Shown here: piece by piece, positions 1-11,390 of the stretch
Numbering within the stretch: the stretch's first letter is position 1
Layout: each line of letters begins with the position of its first letter
Notes under the pieces: model-generated
Told to the model about the DNA's origin: nothing
The model's input: the letters and a program-made list of their open reading frames with translations, nothing else
Database searches by the model: none
Origin: Nerophis ophidion
Taxonomy: Eukaryota > Chordata > Actinopteri > Syngnathiformes > Syngnathidae
Direction: 5' to 3'
DNA: 64,000 nucleotides
Assembly: GCF_033978795.1 (NCBI RefSeq)
Contig: NC_084630.1
Location: 6,491,897-6,555,896, forward strand
Translations under genes and position numbers: made by a program

Positions 1-802
1 GCGGTCACATGACCCGACTTGAACAAGTTAAAATACGTATTGGGGTGTTACTATTTAGTGGTTAATTGTACGGAATATGTACTGTACTGTGCAATCTACT
101 AATAAAAGTTTCAATCAATCATTCAAAAGTGTAAAGGAAAAAAGACACTTTTTATTTTAACCGTACTTCCCGTCAAAAGCCTAAAGACTGATCGCACAGT
201 TCCTGTCTTCACAATAAAAGCGCTGCTCCACCGCGCCTGCGCTAACAAAATAAGAGTCTCCGAAAGCCAGCGCAAACAAGCTACGGAGTTTGCCGCCAAT
301 GTATTTCTTGTAAAGTGTATAAAAACGAATATGGAAGCTGGACAAATAAGATGCCAAAAAACCAACAACTTTAATGATGTATTAGACAGGAAGGAGGAAC
401 TTTTTTTATCCTCCATTTGAAAACCGGGACGTTATCAGCACTATACTGTCTGATTCCAATCAATGCAAGTCATCAGAATCAGGTAATACACCAACTTATA
501 TTATTGTCTTCATTAAAGATAGGAATCTATATGTTAAACATGCATTTATATTCATTAAAACACCTTTAACATGTGAACAAAAACGGCAAAATAAATAAAT
601 ATAAATTATATACTGTATATATAAAGGTATGCATATATATATATATATATGATATGTGTGTGTATGTATATATGAGGTAGATTACCTCGACTTGGTCATT
701 TATTAAGTAATTGATTAACGTTGAAAAACTTATTGGGGTGTTACCATTTAGTGGTCAATTGTACGGAATATGTACTGTACTGTGCAATCTAATAATACAA
801 GT

Positions 803-844
<42 letters not shown>

Positions 845-1204
845 GCCTACTGTGCCTATGGTGCTGTTAAGTTATTGTGGCTCAATTTGCCTTGAATTTT
901 TTTTAATTTTAATGTATTATTATTTAATATATAATATTGTTTTAGTTGCTTAAGAAATATTCCTGGCTCTGAATTTGCTCATTGCTATTTTTATGTTTTT
1001 GTGCATTATTTGTTGCCGTAATCATTAAACAAACAGGTTACTCATCAGTTACTCAGTACTTGAGGAGTTTTTTCACAACATACTTTTTACTTTTACTCAA
1101 GTAAATATTTGAGTGACTACTTCTTACTTTTACTTGAGTAATAAATCTCTAAAGTAACAGTACTCTTACTTGAGTACAATTTCTGGCTACTCTACCCACC
1201 TCTG
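1..1204. mobile_element. hAT-2 non-autonomous element, left end outside window
   Basis: It aligns with the complete copy at 5840-7316 from roughly that copy's position 6150 onward and ends in the shared right terminus TACCCACCTCTG. Two tails of LINE-X (TTACCATTTAGTGG then GTACTGTACTGTGCAATCT and a TCAA run) lie at 35-117 and 712-845, at the same internal positions as in the other copies. An open stretch on the minus strand (123-416) is conserved between copies, but it shows no transposase motif and I do not call it a gene. Confidence 0.8.
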
Positions 1205-2156
1205 CAGATAAGATGCCAAAAACCAACGACTTTCATGTGGTATTAGACAGAAAAGAGGAACTTTTTTTCTCCTCCATTTGAAAACATGGACGTCTGATTC
1301 CAATCAATACAAGTCATCAGAATCAGGTAATACACCAACTTATATTCTTGTCTTCATGAAAGATAGGAATCTATATGTTAAACATGCATGTATATTCATT
1401 AAAACACCTTCAACATGTCAACAAAAACGGCAAAATAAATAAAGATAAATTATATACTGTATATATATATATATATATATGATATGATATGATATGTGTG
1501 TGTATAAATGATATGTGTGTATATGTATATATGAGGTGGATCACCTCGACTTGGTGATTTATTACGTAATTGATAAACGTTGAAAAACTTATTGGGGTGT
1601 TACCATTTAGTGGTCAATTGTACGGAATATGTACTGTACTGTGCAATCTAATAATACAAGTTTTAATCAATCCAATCAATCAATCAATCAATCAAATCAA
1701 TGAATGCCTACTGAGGCTATGGTGCTATTAAGTTATTGTGGCTCAATGTGCCATTTTTTATTTTATTTTAATGTACTATTATTTAATATATATTATTGTT
1801 TTAGTTGCTTAAGAGATATTCCTGGCTCTGAATTTGCTCATTGCTATTTTTATGTTTTTGTGCATTATTTGTTGCCGTAATCAGGTTACTCATCAGTTAC
1901 TCAGTACTGGAGTAGTTTTTTCACAACATACTTTTTACTTTTACTCAAGTAAATATTTGGGTGACTACTCCTTACTTTTATTTGAGTAATACATCTCTAA
2001 AGTGGTTTGTGCAGCCCTTTGAGACACTAGTGATTTAGGGCTATATAAGTAAACATTGATTGATTTAGGGCTATATAAGTAAACATTGATTGATTGATTG
2101 ATAAAGTGACAGTACTCTTACTTGAGTACAATTTCTGGCTACTCTACCCACCCCTG
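1205..2156. mobile_element. hAT-2 right part, direct duplication of the preceding copy
   Basis: Bases from 1206 on repeat those from about 342 on at an offset near 863, and this block ends in a second right terminus (CTACCCACCCCTG). The two hAT right halves therefore stand head to tail with no second left terminus between them. A LINE-X tail lies at 1575-1700 as in the first copy. An extra L2 tail at 2002-2103 is present only here. Confidence 0.75.
2002..2103 (+). repeat. L2-like LINE 3' tail
   Basis: It contains GTGCAGCCCTTTGAGACACT and GGGCTATATAAGTAAACATT followed by TTGA repeats, the 3' end shared by many fragments in this window. The last part, GATTTAGGGCTATATAAG to the tail, is duplicated in tandem. 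It interrupts the hAT-2 right end between CTAAAG and TGACAGTACTC. Confidence 0.8.
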
Positions 2157-2475
2157 ACTACTAGTGAGTAGTAGTCCTGCCTCTTAGCTCTTATAATAAT
2201 AACGTTGCCATAGTTTGTCAATATGCAGGTCATGTCATGTAAATGGAGCATTGTTGGTAGTTTTTGCATTTTATTAAAAACATGTTACAGGGCTTTGAAA
2301 TGTTAGCTGCCTCGTACTAGCAGTTTTTCAATATTTACAAAGTACAAAAAGGGGAAAAAATGTGTGTTTTTTTTCTCACATAAGGATTGTGGATGATGGA
2401 CAAAATTCCCCAAAATGTGAAATTCCCTTTTAACAATATTTCTGTTGATTAACATTATTGTTGTTTGTTTAAGTC
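2157..2475. other. Spacer without recognised feature
   Basis: This is AT-rich DNA with no ORF and no repeat that I can match elsewhere in the window. Confidence 0.5.
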
Positions 2476-3507
2476 AGGGGTTGGCAACCCAAAATGTTAA
2501 GAGACAAACTGGACCAAAAGAAAAAGCCTTTCTCTAAGTGTTATAGTGAACACAACACATGAGGTAAGTGTCTATATTAGCTATATTAGCCTACTATCAA
2601 AATTACTTTAAAAGTCCTATATAAATGATATAATGAAGACAACACATGATGTGTCTATATTAGCTATATTAGCCTACTATCAAAATGACGCAAATCTTTG
2701 TTGACATATATTTTGTATTTACATTTTTATTCACACATTTTTGCAACATTGGAATTGGAGGCTTCTCACAGATTGAGATTACTCCTGGAAATTACTGGCC
2801 CAGAATGGCTAAAGGTGTGTCCAAATTAAATGAAACGTCAGGCTGTCTTCTTCTAATGGATTTATTACAATCTTTGCAAGCTGGGTAACGTTTGCTGTGG
2901 TCTGGAACAAAATGGCACACAACTATGAGAAATGCAGTCAATATTACTTACAGATAATGTGTAATCAGACACGCAAATATAAATTAAATACACAGAGGAC
3001 ATAAGTAAAGGAAATAAAATGAGCTCAAATATACTTGCAGTCATGGATTGACCAAATATGCCCGATTGGCACTCCAGCAAATCATTTAAAATCAACAAAA
3101 CTCACTTTTGTGCATTCACGCACGGTATAAAACGTTTGGTGGACAAAATGAGACAAAGAAGGAGTGACGTAAAACACGTCTTTTTGTGGCAGTATCAGAG
3201 AAAGTTGTACATGTAAACAAACTACGATGAGTTCAAGGATCGCTCTAATGAGTCGGACAAAACGGTGCTTGCCAAATACTCTCATCAGTGAAGCATGTAT
3301 AACATTAACAGTGGGATGTCTAACAATTAGGAAGGTTTGTGTCATGTTTGTTCTCCTACAGAAAATGTATTAAAACAAAAAATATCGGTGATTCTTCATC
3401 TTTTTCAAAGATGCATCCCCAGGGGGATTTTAGTTCATTTGTCTACAGGGGGAATGTTGACACATTTAAGGGGAAACACGATACGCAATCTTTTCATGAT
3501 ATCAGGC
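2476..3507. mobile_element. hAT-like repeat (CAGGGGTTGGCAACCC left end), partial
   Basis: The terminus is hAT-like, and the body (ACACATGAGGTAAGTGTCTATATTAGC, then a stretch with TGCTGTGGTCTGGAACAA) recurs at 17171-19185, so this is a repeat family. A short internal direct repeat covers about 2560-2685. It continues up to the target of the nested hAT at 3516. I could not find its right terminus, which may lie between 4922 and 5400. Confidence 0.6.
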
Positions 3508-3515
3508 CTTGCCAC

Positions 3516-4913
3516 CTGGTACGTGCACACATAGGGCCCTAAGGGTGCTTGAACCCCTGCCCTTTTTTGCTTCATCCTAAAAAGTGCCCTCTGCCTGTGT
3601 GTGTGTGTTTTTGTTTTGTTTTGTTCTTTAAACAACATTAATAAATTCCTGTTAGGGATGTAAAAAAAATAATAAAAAAAAAAAAACAGCGGTACAAAAA
3701 CTCCACGTTTTCTTGTAATACCGGGTTGTTTGAGCCTGCGCTTCCGCCAGAGAGAAAGAGAGAGGGCGAGTGAGTGAGTGAGTGAGTGAGTGAGAGAGAG
3801 GAGAGAGAGCCAACTGCGGCCTGAGGAGACGTGACAGTGGAGCAACTTGAACCTGTGAGTTATGGTGTAGTCGCCGTCCACTTATTCAGCATCTAATATG
3901 GGTAATATTTCAGAAAAACGCTGTATTATTGTATTATTCAATGTGTCAGCTTCTGTTTTTGCAGGATGTCGGAGCACGGCGCATCAATTGAGGACGGCAC
4001 ATCAATTTTGTACAGCTAGTGTACAAAATACAAAATAAAACCCAGGGTTAATTTTCAAAATAAAATTCACTGTGTTTTTCGGCGGATCACATTTCTCTCC
4101 CAGTAGAGGTTTAGATATAAAGTTGTATTGCGTTTCAGTTGTTTGGTCTGAGCATTAAGTGAGAAAGACCATAAGTCACAACTTGATGGTCTTTTTCATT
4201 TGGGTATTTATTTTTTATTTTTTTTTAAGTTCATGTCGCACTGTTCAATGTTCAATATTAAAGTGCGTATCTTTAACCATCAATCATCAATCAATCAATG
4301 TTCATTTACATAGCCCTAAATCACAAATGTCTCAAAGGACTGCACAAACCATTACGACTACGACATCCTCGGAAGAACCCACAAAAGGGCAAGGAAAACT
4401 CACACCTAGTGGGCAGGGAGAATTCACATCCAGTGGGACGCCAGTGACAATGCTGACTATGAGAAACCTTGGAGAGGACCTCAGACCAAAAAGCAATAGA
4501 TGTCGAGCGGGTCTAACATGATACTGTGAAAGTTCACTCCATAGTGGCTCCAACACAGCCGCGAGAGTTCAGTTCAAAGCGGATCCAAGACAGCAGCGAG
4601 AGTCCCGTCCACAGGAAACCATCCCAAGCGGAGGCGGATCAGCAGCGTAGAGATGTCCCCAACCGAAATAACAATAAATAGCCTAATAATAAACCAGTGT
4701 TTTGTTGCTTTTCATGTCTTCCGAGCCTATGATAATGTGAATGAACTCATTATGACAATAATTTGTTAACACAAAAGAAATGGCAATCGCTTTTACCTAC
4801 AAAGTACACACAGCTAAGTAGTTAGCTTCCTATTAGCAAATTTAATTTTACAAAAATCCTGCCCTTTTCTGACTTTGAGCCTCTGCCCCTCTATAAACAT
4901 GTGCACGTCCCTG
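3516..4913. mobile_element. hAT element with exact 8-bp target duplication
   Basis: The termini are CTGGTACGTGCAC at the left and GTGCACGTCCCTG at the right, imperfect inverted repeats. They are flanked by CTTGCCAC at 3508-3515 and 4914-4921. The subterminal parts also pair (TGAACCCCTGCCCTTTT against GGGCAGAGG...). It carries a GA/GAGT-rich low-complexity patch near 3750-3810 and an L2 insertion, and has no transposase ORF. Confidence 0.85.
4278..4668 (-). repeat. L2-like LINE 3' fragment
   Basis: Read on the minus strand it ends in GGGCTATGTAAATGAACATT plus TTGA repeats. Its body (GATCCGCTTTGAACTGAACT, CATTGTCACTGGCGTCCC) is shared with the copies at 13837, 56303 and 57830. It is 5'-truncated with no ORF. 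Confidence 0.85.
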
Positions 4914-4921
4914 CTTGCCAC

Positions 4922-5400
4922 ATTCAGTGTTCTGCGCTAGTTTGACGTTACTGTTCGCTTATGGGAGTCATCCAGTAATGTAGGGATTAGAGACAGAAAA
5001 GGGGGCGCGAGTCAAAGAAAGATAATGCATGCGACGGGAAAAGAGGACAAAGGAATACATGCAACGCAGTGACAGAGAGGAGTGACACAAAAGGGGGAAA
5101 AAAAAGTCTCCTTCCTTCTTCCTACGAAGTGACAGTCATGTTGATGAATAACCCCGGTAGTGGGAAGTTAATTAGATGGGCCGGTTTATTCAAATATGAT
5201 AGACTGAGGGGACTGGCGGAAGAGGAAATGGAGAAAACTGCTGCGAGCATGCCTGGTAGTGCACGGTATCTGTTGGTGCAAAACTGTAGCGTATCATAAA
5301 TCATCAGTTTGAATTAGTTCAAATTCTTCTGTTTGATGCCTCTCACCAGACGTCAACCGGGATAGGCTCCGCTCCCCACCTTGTGACCGTCCACAGAACA
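4922..5400. other. Probable continuation of the outer repeat, unresolved
   Basis: It follows directly after the target duplication of the hAT at 3516-4913, so it should belong to the element interrupted there. I see no terminal repeat or convincing coding sequence. Confidence 0.4.
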
Positions 5401-5404
5401 AGCG

Positions 5405-5506
5405 ATGTAGAAAACACAAAACCCAAAACCAGTGAAGTCGGCACGTTGTGTAAATGGGGAATAAAAACAGAATACGATGATTTGCAAATCCTTTTCAACT
5501 TATATT
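5405..5506. repeat. Tc1-type terminal inverted repeat fragment
   Basis: The stretch ending in GATTTGCAAATCCTTTTCAAC is the subterminal sequence of the Tc1 family seen at 54828, preceded by a different outer end (CCAGTGAAGTCGGCACGTTG). Only this end is present, abutting the LTR that starts at 5507. Confidence 0.6.
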
Positions 5507-5839
5507 TGTCAGGCTTGGACTTGGTCTTGGGTTGTTTTCCCGAGGTGCAAAGCGAATGGAGTGGAAACGGCGTGAAGGTAGGTACATATTTAATTTATTT
5601 ACGCATAAACTAAAAACAGGAACAAACAAAAGGCGTTCACAATGGAGGTACAAAACTTGGGCTATGAAACAAAAGACTGGCACAAAGGCTATAAACTATA
5701 AACATGAAACTAAACACTTGTGCTATGGCATGAATGACAAAAAGTTACGTGGACAAAATGAACAGCATAGCAAGGCATGAAGCAGATAATCGAGGTCGTG
5801 AAGGAGGTGATGTTGCCAGACTGACTACCTAGTAACTGT

Positions 5840-6760
5840 CAGAGGTGGGTAGTAACGCGCTACATTTACTCCGTTATATTTACTTGAGTAACTTTTGGGA
5901 TAAATTGTACTTCTACGAGTAGTTTTTATGCAACATACTTTTACTTGAGTATATTTATAGAGAAGAAACGATACTTTTACTCCGTTCCATTTATCTACAT
6001 TCAGCTCGCTACTCGCTACTTTTTTTTATCGATCTATTAATGTTTGTTTTGGTTAATGACAGAGCTTCAAAGTAGAATCTACGCATGCCTGCGTTTCACC
6101 AATCACATGCAGTCACTGGTGACGTTGGACCAATCAAACAGAGCCAGGAGCTCACATGACCGTCACACGTCGAATCCGACTTAAACATGTTGAAAAACTT
6201 ATTGGGGTGTTACCATTTAGTGGTCAATTGTACGGAATATGTACTGTACTGTGCAATCTAATAAGACAAGTTTCAATCAATCATTCGAAAGCGTAAAGGA
6301 AAAAAGACACTTTTTATTTCAACCGTACTTCCCGTCATAAGCCTAAAGACTGATCGCTCAGTTCCTGTCTTCACAATAAAAGCGCCGCTCCATCGCGCCT
6401 ACGTTAACAAAATAAGAGTCTGTGAAAGCCAGCGCAAACAAGCTACGGAGTTTGCCGCCAATGTATTTCTTGTAAAGTGTATAAAAAGGAATATGGAAGC
6501 TGGACAAATAAGATGCCAAAAACCAACGACTTTCATGTGGTATTAGACAGAAAAGAGGAACTTTTTTTCTCCTCCATTTGAAAACGTGGACGTCTGATTC
6601 CAATCAATGCAAGTCATCAGAATTAGGTAATACACCAACTTATATTCTAGACTTCATGAAAGATAGGAATCTATATGTTAAACATGCATGTATATTCATT
6701 AAAACACCTTTAACATGTGAACAAAAACGGCAAAATAAATAAATATAAATTATATACTGA

Positions 6761-6807
<47 letters not shown>

Positions 6808-7316
6808 TATGATATGTGTGTGTATGTATATATGAGGTAGATCACCTCGACTTGGTCATTTACTAAGTAATTGATAAACGTTGAAAAACTTATTGAGGTG
6901 TTACGGAATATGTACTGTACTGTACAATCTACTAATACAAGTTTTAATCAATCAATCAAATCAATGAATACCTACTGAGCCTATGGTGCTGTTAAGTTAT
7001 TGTGGCTCAATGTGCCATTTTTTATTTTATTTTAATGTACTATTATTTAGTATATATTATTGTTTTAGTTGCTTAAGAGATATTCCTGGCTCTGAATTTG
7101 CTCATTGCTATTTTTATGTTTTTTTGCATTATTTGTTGCCGTAATCAGGTTACTCATCAGTTACTCAGTACTTGAGTAGTTTTTTCACAACATACTTTTT
7201 ACTTTTACTCAAGTAAATATTTGGGTGACTACTCCTTACTTTTACTTGAGTAATACATCTCTAAAGTAACTGTACTCTTACTTGAGTACAATTTCTGGCT
7301 ACTCTACCCACCTCTG
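5840..7316. mobile_element. hAT-2, complete non-autonomous copy
   Basis: The termini CAGAGGTGGGTAGTA and TACCCACCTCTG are flanked by the exact 8-bp duplication GTAACTGT (5832-5839 and 7317-7324). LINE-X tails lie at 6184-6285 and 6876-6960, at the positions they hold in the copies at 1-2156. An AT microsatellite is near 6758-6800. It encodes no transposase and lies inside the solo LTR of 5507-7608. Confidence 0.92.
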
Positions 7317-7447
7317 GTAACTGTGGCTTAAATAATGAACACGATAAGTGAAAACAGGTGTGAGAAAAGACAGGTGAACTGATTGGTCGTCATGGTAACA
7401 AAACAGGGAGTGACAAAAAAAAGGAACTTAGAGTCCAAAGGTCAAAA

Positions 7448-7557
7448 GCACCTGGTATTCCAAGGCAGTCTCCCATCCAAGTACTAACCAGGCCAGACAC
7501 TGCTTAGCTTTGAGAACAGATGAGATTGGGGATGCTCAGGGTAGTATGACCATACAC
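7448..7557 (-). pseudogene. 5S rRNA pseudogene, 3'-truncated
   Basis: The minus strand matches vertebrate 5S rRNA from its first base. It shows GGTCATACTACCCTGA, the internal promoter elements AGCTAAGCAG and TTGGATGGGAGAC, and AATACCAGGTGCT near the end. About 110 of roughly 120 nt are present, and the final ~8 nt are replaced by TTTTGACC. Mismatches are scattered (for example CATCCCCAATCTCATCTG where the gene has CGCCCGATCTCGTCTG). It interrupts the solo LTR of 5507-7608. A 5S-headed SINE (SINE3 type) is an alternative, but no LINE-like tail follows, so a dispersed pseudogene is more likely. Confidence 0.85.
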
Positions 7558-7654
7558 ATTTTATGATCAGACATGACAGAAAACAAAACATAATCTACAG
7601 GCGTGACACTATTCAAATGAATAGACCGCAGAGACAAGATATATATATATATAT

Positions 7655-8115
7655 TTTTTTAAATTGTATTTATTTTGTTTATTTCGGCAATCTTCACATA
7701 AAACAAAGAACAAAAAAAAAAAAAAACTCTCATTTGAGCAATGATTGAGCCGAAAGGGTGTAGGTTGAAGCAACGCTTATATAAACCTACCCCATCACAA
7801 CAAGAACAAGGTTCAAAATATATAAAATCTAAAACATGCTTGACTTATATTACTTTTTTCTAAACAATATATAAGCAACATATATGTAGCACACGTCTCA
7901 TATACACAGTTTAAAATTTAAATCAAACATATACATTTTACACTTATATATATATATACACCATTTATTTATATTCCATATAAAGTGGTAATATATACAT
8001 TTTAATATAACCTACATGTATAAATATGAAATCATAAATTGTATTTATATACATATTATATATTATTGTCTTTCTAACACAATGTTTGCTCTTCTTTTTT
8101 ATATTTACTATTTAA
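7655..8115 (-). repeat. Rex1-like LINE 3' UTR fragment
   Basis: The minus strand contains GGGTAGGTTTATATAAGCGT, CTTCAACCTACACCCTTTCG and an A-rich/AT tail. It resembles the 3' ends of fish Rex1-type LINEs and the 3' end of the long LINE at 49255-51162. No coding sequence remains. Confidence 0.55.
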
Positions 8116-8306
8116 TATTCGAACTGGAAAACGTTGTTATTTCTGCCAAATATTAGCTCATTTGGAATTTGATGCCTGTAACATGTTTCAAAAAAAGCTG
8201 GCACAAGTGGCAAAAAAGACTGAGAAAGTTGAAGAATGCTCATCAAACACTTATTTGGAACATCCCACAGGTGAGCAAGCTAATTGGGAACAGGTGGGTG
8301 CCATGA

Positions 8307-8528
8307 TTGGGTATAAAAGCAACTTCCATGGAATGCTCAGTCATTCACAAACAAGGATGGGGCGAGGGTCATCACTTTGTGAACAAATGCCTGAGCAAAT
8401 TGTCGAACAGTTTTTTTAAGAACAACATTTCTCAACGAGCTATTGCAAGCAATTTAGGGATTTCACCATCTACGGTCTGCAATGCCATCAAAAAGGTTCA
8501 GAGGATCTGGAGGAATCACTGCACGTAA
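8307..8528 (+). pseudogene. Tc1 transposase, N-terminal HTH fragment
   Basis: The frame ends with KNNISQRAIASNLGISPSTV and CNAIKKVQR, the paired-like helix-turn-helix that binds the Tc1 inverted repeats. The part before about 8415 comes from the untranslated leader and is unlikely to be protein. The reading frame is broken between the leader-derived part and the HTH, and the hAT at 8531 cuts the gene right after this domain. The catalytic part lies in 10385-10880. Confidence 0.75.
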
Positions 8529-8530
8529 GG

Positions 8531-9515
8531 CAAGGGTGTCAAACTCAAATACAGAGTGGGCCAACATTTTAAACTGAACAAAGCCGCGGGCCAAGGTTGA
8601 ACAAATTAACCTTTTAATTGGGACCCAAACAAGTTTTGCCTTAAATATTGAACAAGCAAGGCTTATATAACTTTAGTGACATGCAAAATCCAGTTTCAAA
8701 TAATAATAATAATAATTAAAAGAATATCAATGGCATATCAAACAAAATTTAAATAAAAATCATGTCTTTTTTTCTATTTGCAATCTTCTGAGGTAAATAT
8801 CACATTTTTTCCGCAGGCTAATAATACATTTGAAAATAAAATAACAATAATGAATGAACCAAACATTCAAGCCTTGAAGTAGCAAAAGAAAATGCATGAA
8901 TAAAACGTTAATTATTGGTCAGTTTGCTGGAAATTTCCCGGAAAAGTTAGTGCTGCAAGGGTTTCTGGGTATTTGTTGTGTTGTGTTACGGTGCGGATGT
9001 TCACCCGAAATGTGTTTGTCATTCTTGTTTGGTGTGGGTTCACAGTGTGGCGCATATTTGTAACACTGCTATAGTTGTTTATACGGCCACCCTCAGTGTG
9101 ATCTGTATGGCTGTTGACTAAGTATGCCTTGTATTCACTTGTACGTGTGTGTGTGTGTGTGTTAAAGCCACAAATATTATGTGACACACTGTTAATATGG
9201 AGGGAAAGCGGACGTGACGACAGGTTGTAGAGAACGCTAAAGGCAGTGCCTTAATTGCACGCCCCCAATATAGTTGTCCAGGTGGAAATCGGTAGAAATT
9301 CGGGAGAATGGTTGCCCCGGGAGATTTTTAGGAGGGACACTGAACTTCGGGAGTCTACCGGGAGTATTAGTGGTGAATGCAGTGTTATAGAGCGGCACCA
9401 ACGCTGTATAACACCGGCGGGCTAGCTCTAATGCTAAATTGATATTGCCTCAAGGGCCAAATTAAATTACACGGCGGGCAAGATTTGACCCGCGGGCCAG
9501 AGTTTGACACCCATG
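8531..9515. mobile_element. hAT-1, short non-autonomous copy
   Basis: Termini CAAGGGTGTCAAACTC and GAGTTTGACACCCATG are flanked by ACGTAAGG (8523-8530) and ACGTAAGC (9516-9523), a 7-of-8 target duplication. It contains the family's AATAAT tract, a GT repeat near 9149-9161 and no transposase. Related copies lie at 24626, 31446 and 62732. Confidence 0.92.
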
Positions 9516-9686
9516 ACGTAAGCGATGATATTACGGACCTTCGATCCCTCAGGCGGTACTGCATCAAAAAGTGACATCAGTGTGTAAAGGATATCACCAC
9601 TTGGGCTCAGGAACACTTCAGAAAATCCACTGTCAGTAACTACATTCCGTCGCTACATCTGTAAGTGCAAGTTAAAACTATGAAAC

Positions 9687-10216
9687 TGGTACGGCTCAGA
9701 CTCCTGCCAGCGCCGCTCATCCATTTGTGCGCACCTCGGGACACGCCCACGGGCTCGCTCAGCCAGGGACGAGCCGCGCGCGTCTCCGCCCTGCAGCAGC
9801 CGTCAGCTGCAATCAATCACCGGCAATCTTCACACCTGACGGTAATGACAGAGCTGCCTTCATAAACCTGGACAACCTGCCATCACTCGCCGGATGATAG
9901 TCTTCTGTTCCAGTACAGTAAGCCACGTCCTCGCTGTGTTTGCCCATCCGAGTTTTCTTGTGTCATCCCCGCAGTGCCCTCCGTCGTCCCTGGATCTCCC
10001 TCTGGACTCTGACTGCCTCCTTAAATCTTTGACTCCCCCCGCTTGGACACGGATCTTGCCTCTTCGCTCCTGCCCTACGGACTTCCGCGTTCCTTCACTC
10101 TCGTCAACACTTTGGTAACACACACCTAAGCTAATCACACACATAACCTCACACCACATACATTTTTGGATCTTGTCCACATTCCATTTCCTTAGTTTAT
10201 CTTATATTGTTTGATT

Positions 10217-10272
<56 letters not shown>

Positions 10273-10356
10273 GTTAATATATACATTAAATAATCTTTAT
10301 ACACTACTGCCACCTGGTGTCAGTCTGCTGTCACCTCCACTTAGTAAAACATAACA
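9687..10356 (+). mobile_element. Solo LTR (family 2)
   Basis: Runs from TGGTACGGCTCAG to ACATAACA, flanked by GAAAC (9682-9686) and AAAAC (10357-10361). It is homologous over its length to the LTR at 17729-18631, which has the same GC-rich start, the CCCTGGATCTCCCTCTGGAC-like middle and the same AT-rich end before ACTGCCACCTGGTGTC. An AT microsatellite of about 48 bp is at 10220-10267. No internal coding region remains. A Gypsy-type origin is an inference from the 5-bp duplication. Confidence 0.75.
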
Positions 10357-10384
10357 AAAACTCTACAAAGCCATTTATCAACAA

Positions 10385-10880
10385 CACCCAGAAACGCTGC
10401 CGGCTTTGCTGGGCCCGAGCTCATCCAAGATGGACTGATGCAAATTGGAAAAGTGTTCTGTGGTCTGACGAGTCCACATTTCAAATTGTTTTCGGAAACT
10501 GTGGATGTTGTGTCCTTCTGGACCAAAGAAGAAAACAAACCTCTGTTATGGGCAAAAAGTTAAAAAGCCAACATCTGTGATGGTATGAGGGTGTATTAGT
10601 GCGCAAGGCATGGGTAACTTACACATCTGTGAAGGCACCATTAATGCTGAAAGGTACATACAGGTTTTGAAGCAACATATGTTGCCATCCAAGCAACGTT
10701 ATCATGGACGCCCCTGCTTATTTCAGCAAGACAATGCCAAGCCACGTGTTACAATAGTGTGGCTTCATAATAAAAGACTGGCCTGCCTGTAGTCCAGACC
10801 TGTTTCCCATTGAAAATGTGTAGCAAGTTATGAAGCATAAAATACCACAACGGAGACTGTTGAACAACTTAAGCTGTACA
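10385..10880 (+). pseudogene. Tc1 transposase, DDE catalytic fragment
   Basis: Frames include VLWSDESTFQIVFGN (first catalytic Asp in WSDES) and GRPCLFQQDNAKP (second Asp in QQDNA). The final ENVW block is frameshifted near 10800-10830, where SPDLSPMENVW is expected and the DNA reads TGTTTCCCATTGAAAATGTG. At least two frameshifts and the lost N-terminus make it non-functional. It is the continuation of 8307-8528. Confidence 0.85.
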
Positions 10881-10927
10881 TCAAGCAAAAATGGGAAATA
10901 ATTCCATCTGAAAAGCTTCAAAAATTC

Positions 10928-11390
10928 AATCAATCAATCAATGTTTACTTATATAGCCCTAAATCACTAGTGTCTCAAAGGGCTGCACAAACCACCACAA
11001 CATCCTCGGTAGGCCCACATAAGGGCAAGGAAAACTCACACCCAGCGGGACATCGGTGACAATAATGACCCAGTGGAACGTCGGTGACAATGATGACTAT
11101 GAGAACCTTAGAGAGGAGGAAAGCAATGGATGTCGAGCGGGTCTAACATGATACTGTGAAAGTTCAATCCACAATGGATCCAACACAGTCGCGAGAGTCC
11201 AGTCCAAAGCGGATCCAACACAGCAGCGAGAGTCCCGTTCACAGCGGAGCCAGCAGGAAACCATCCCAAGCGGAGGCGGATCAGCAGCGCAGAGATGTCC
11301 CCAGCCGATACACAGGCAAGCAATACATGCTCACTGGATCGGACCGGACCCCCTCCACAAGGGAGAGTGGGACATAGAAGAAAAAGAACG
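10928..11390 (-). repeat. L2-like LINE 3' fragment
   Basis: On the minus strand it runs from TCTATGTCCCACTCTCCCTT to GGGCTATATAAGTAAACATT plus a TTGA tail. It matches the plus-strand copy at 42888-43414 almost throughout and is inserted in the Tc1 3' part. Confidence 0.85.

Larger units (their letters stand above)
5507..7608 (-). mobile_element. Solo LTR (family 1), interrupted by hAT-2 and a 5S rRNA copy
   Basis: Ends are TGTCAGGC and GCGTGACA, flanked by ATATT (5502-5506) and CTATT (7609-7613), a 4-of-5 target duplication. The same LTR sequence (TTGTTTTCCCGTGGTGCAAA, GGAGGTACAAAACTTGG, ACAAAACAGGGAGTGA) is found at 59512-62432 and in part at 35253. No retroviral or Gypsy coding region is attached, so it is a solo LTR. 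The orientation is inferred from TATTTAAGCC on the minus strand of the sister copy. Without the insertions it is about 500 bp. Confidence 0.65.

Noticed and set aside
3435..3881. 148-codon minus-strand frame
   Set aside because: It runs through poly-T and GAGT low-complexity sequence across a hAT boundary.
11156..11377. Plus-strand frames with repeated SRESSPKRIQ-like peptide
   Set aside because: The same peptide appears in every L2 3' fragment and is antisense to the LINE. It is untranslated repeat sequence.
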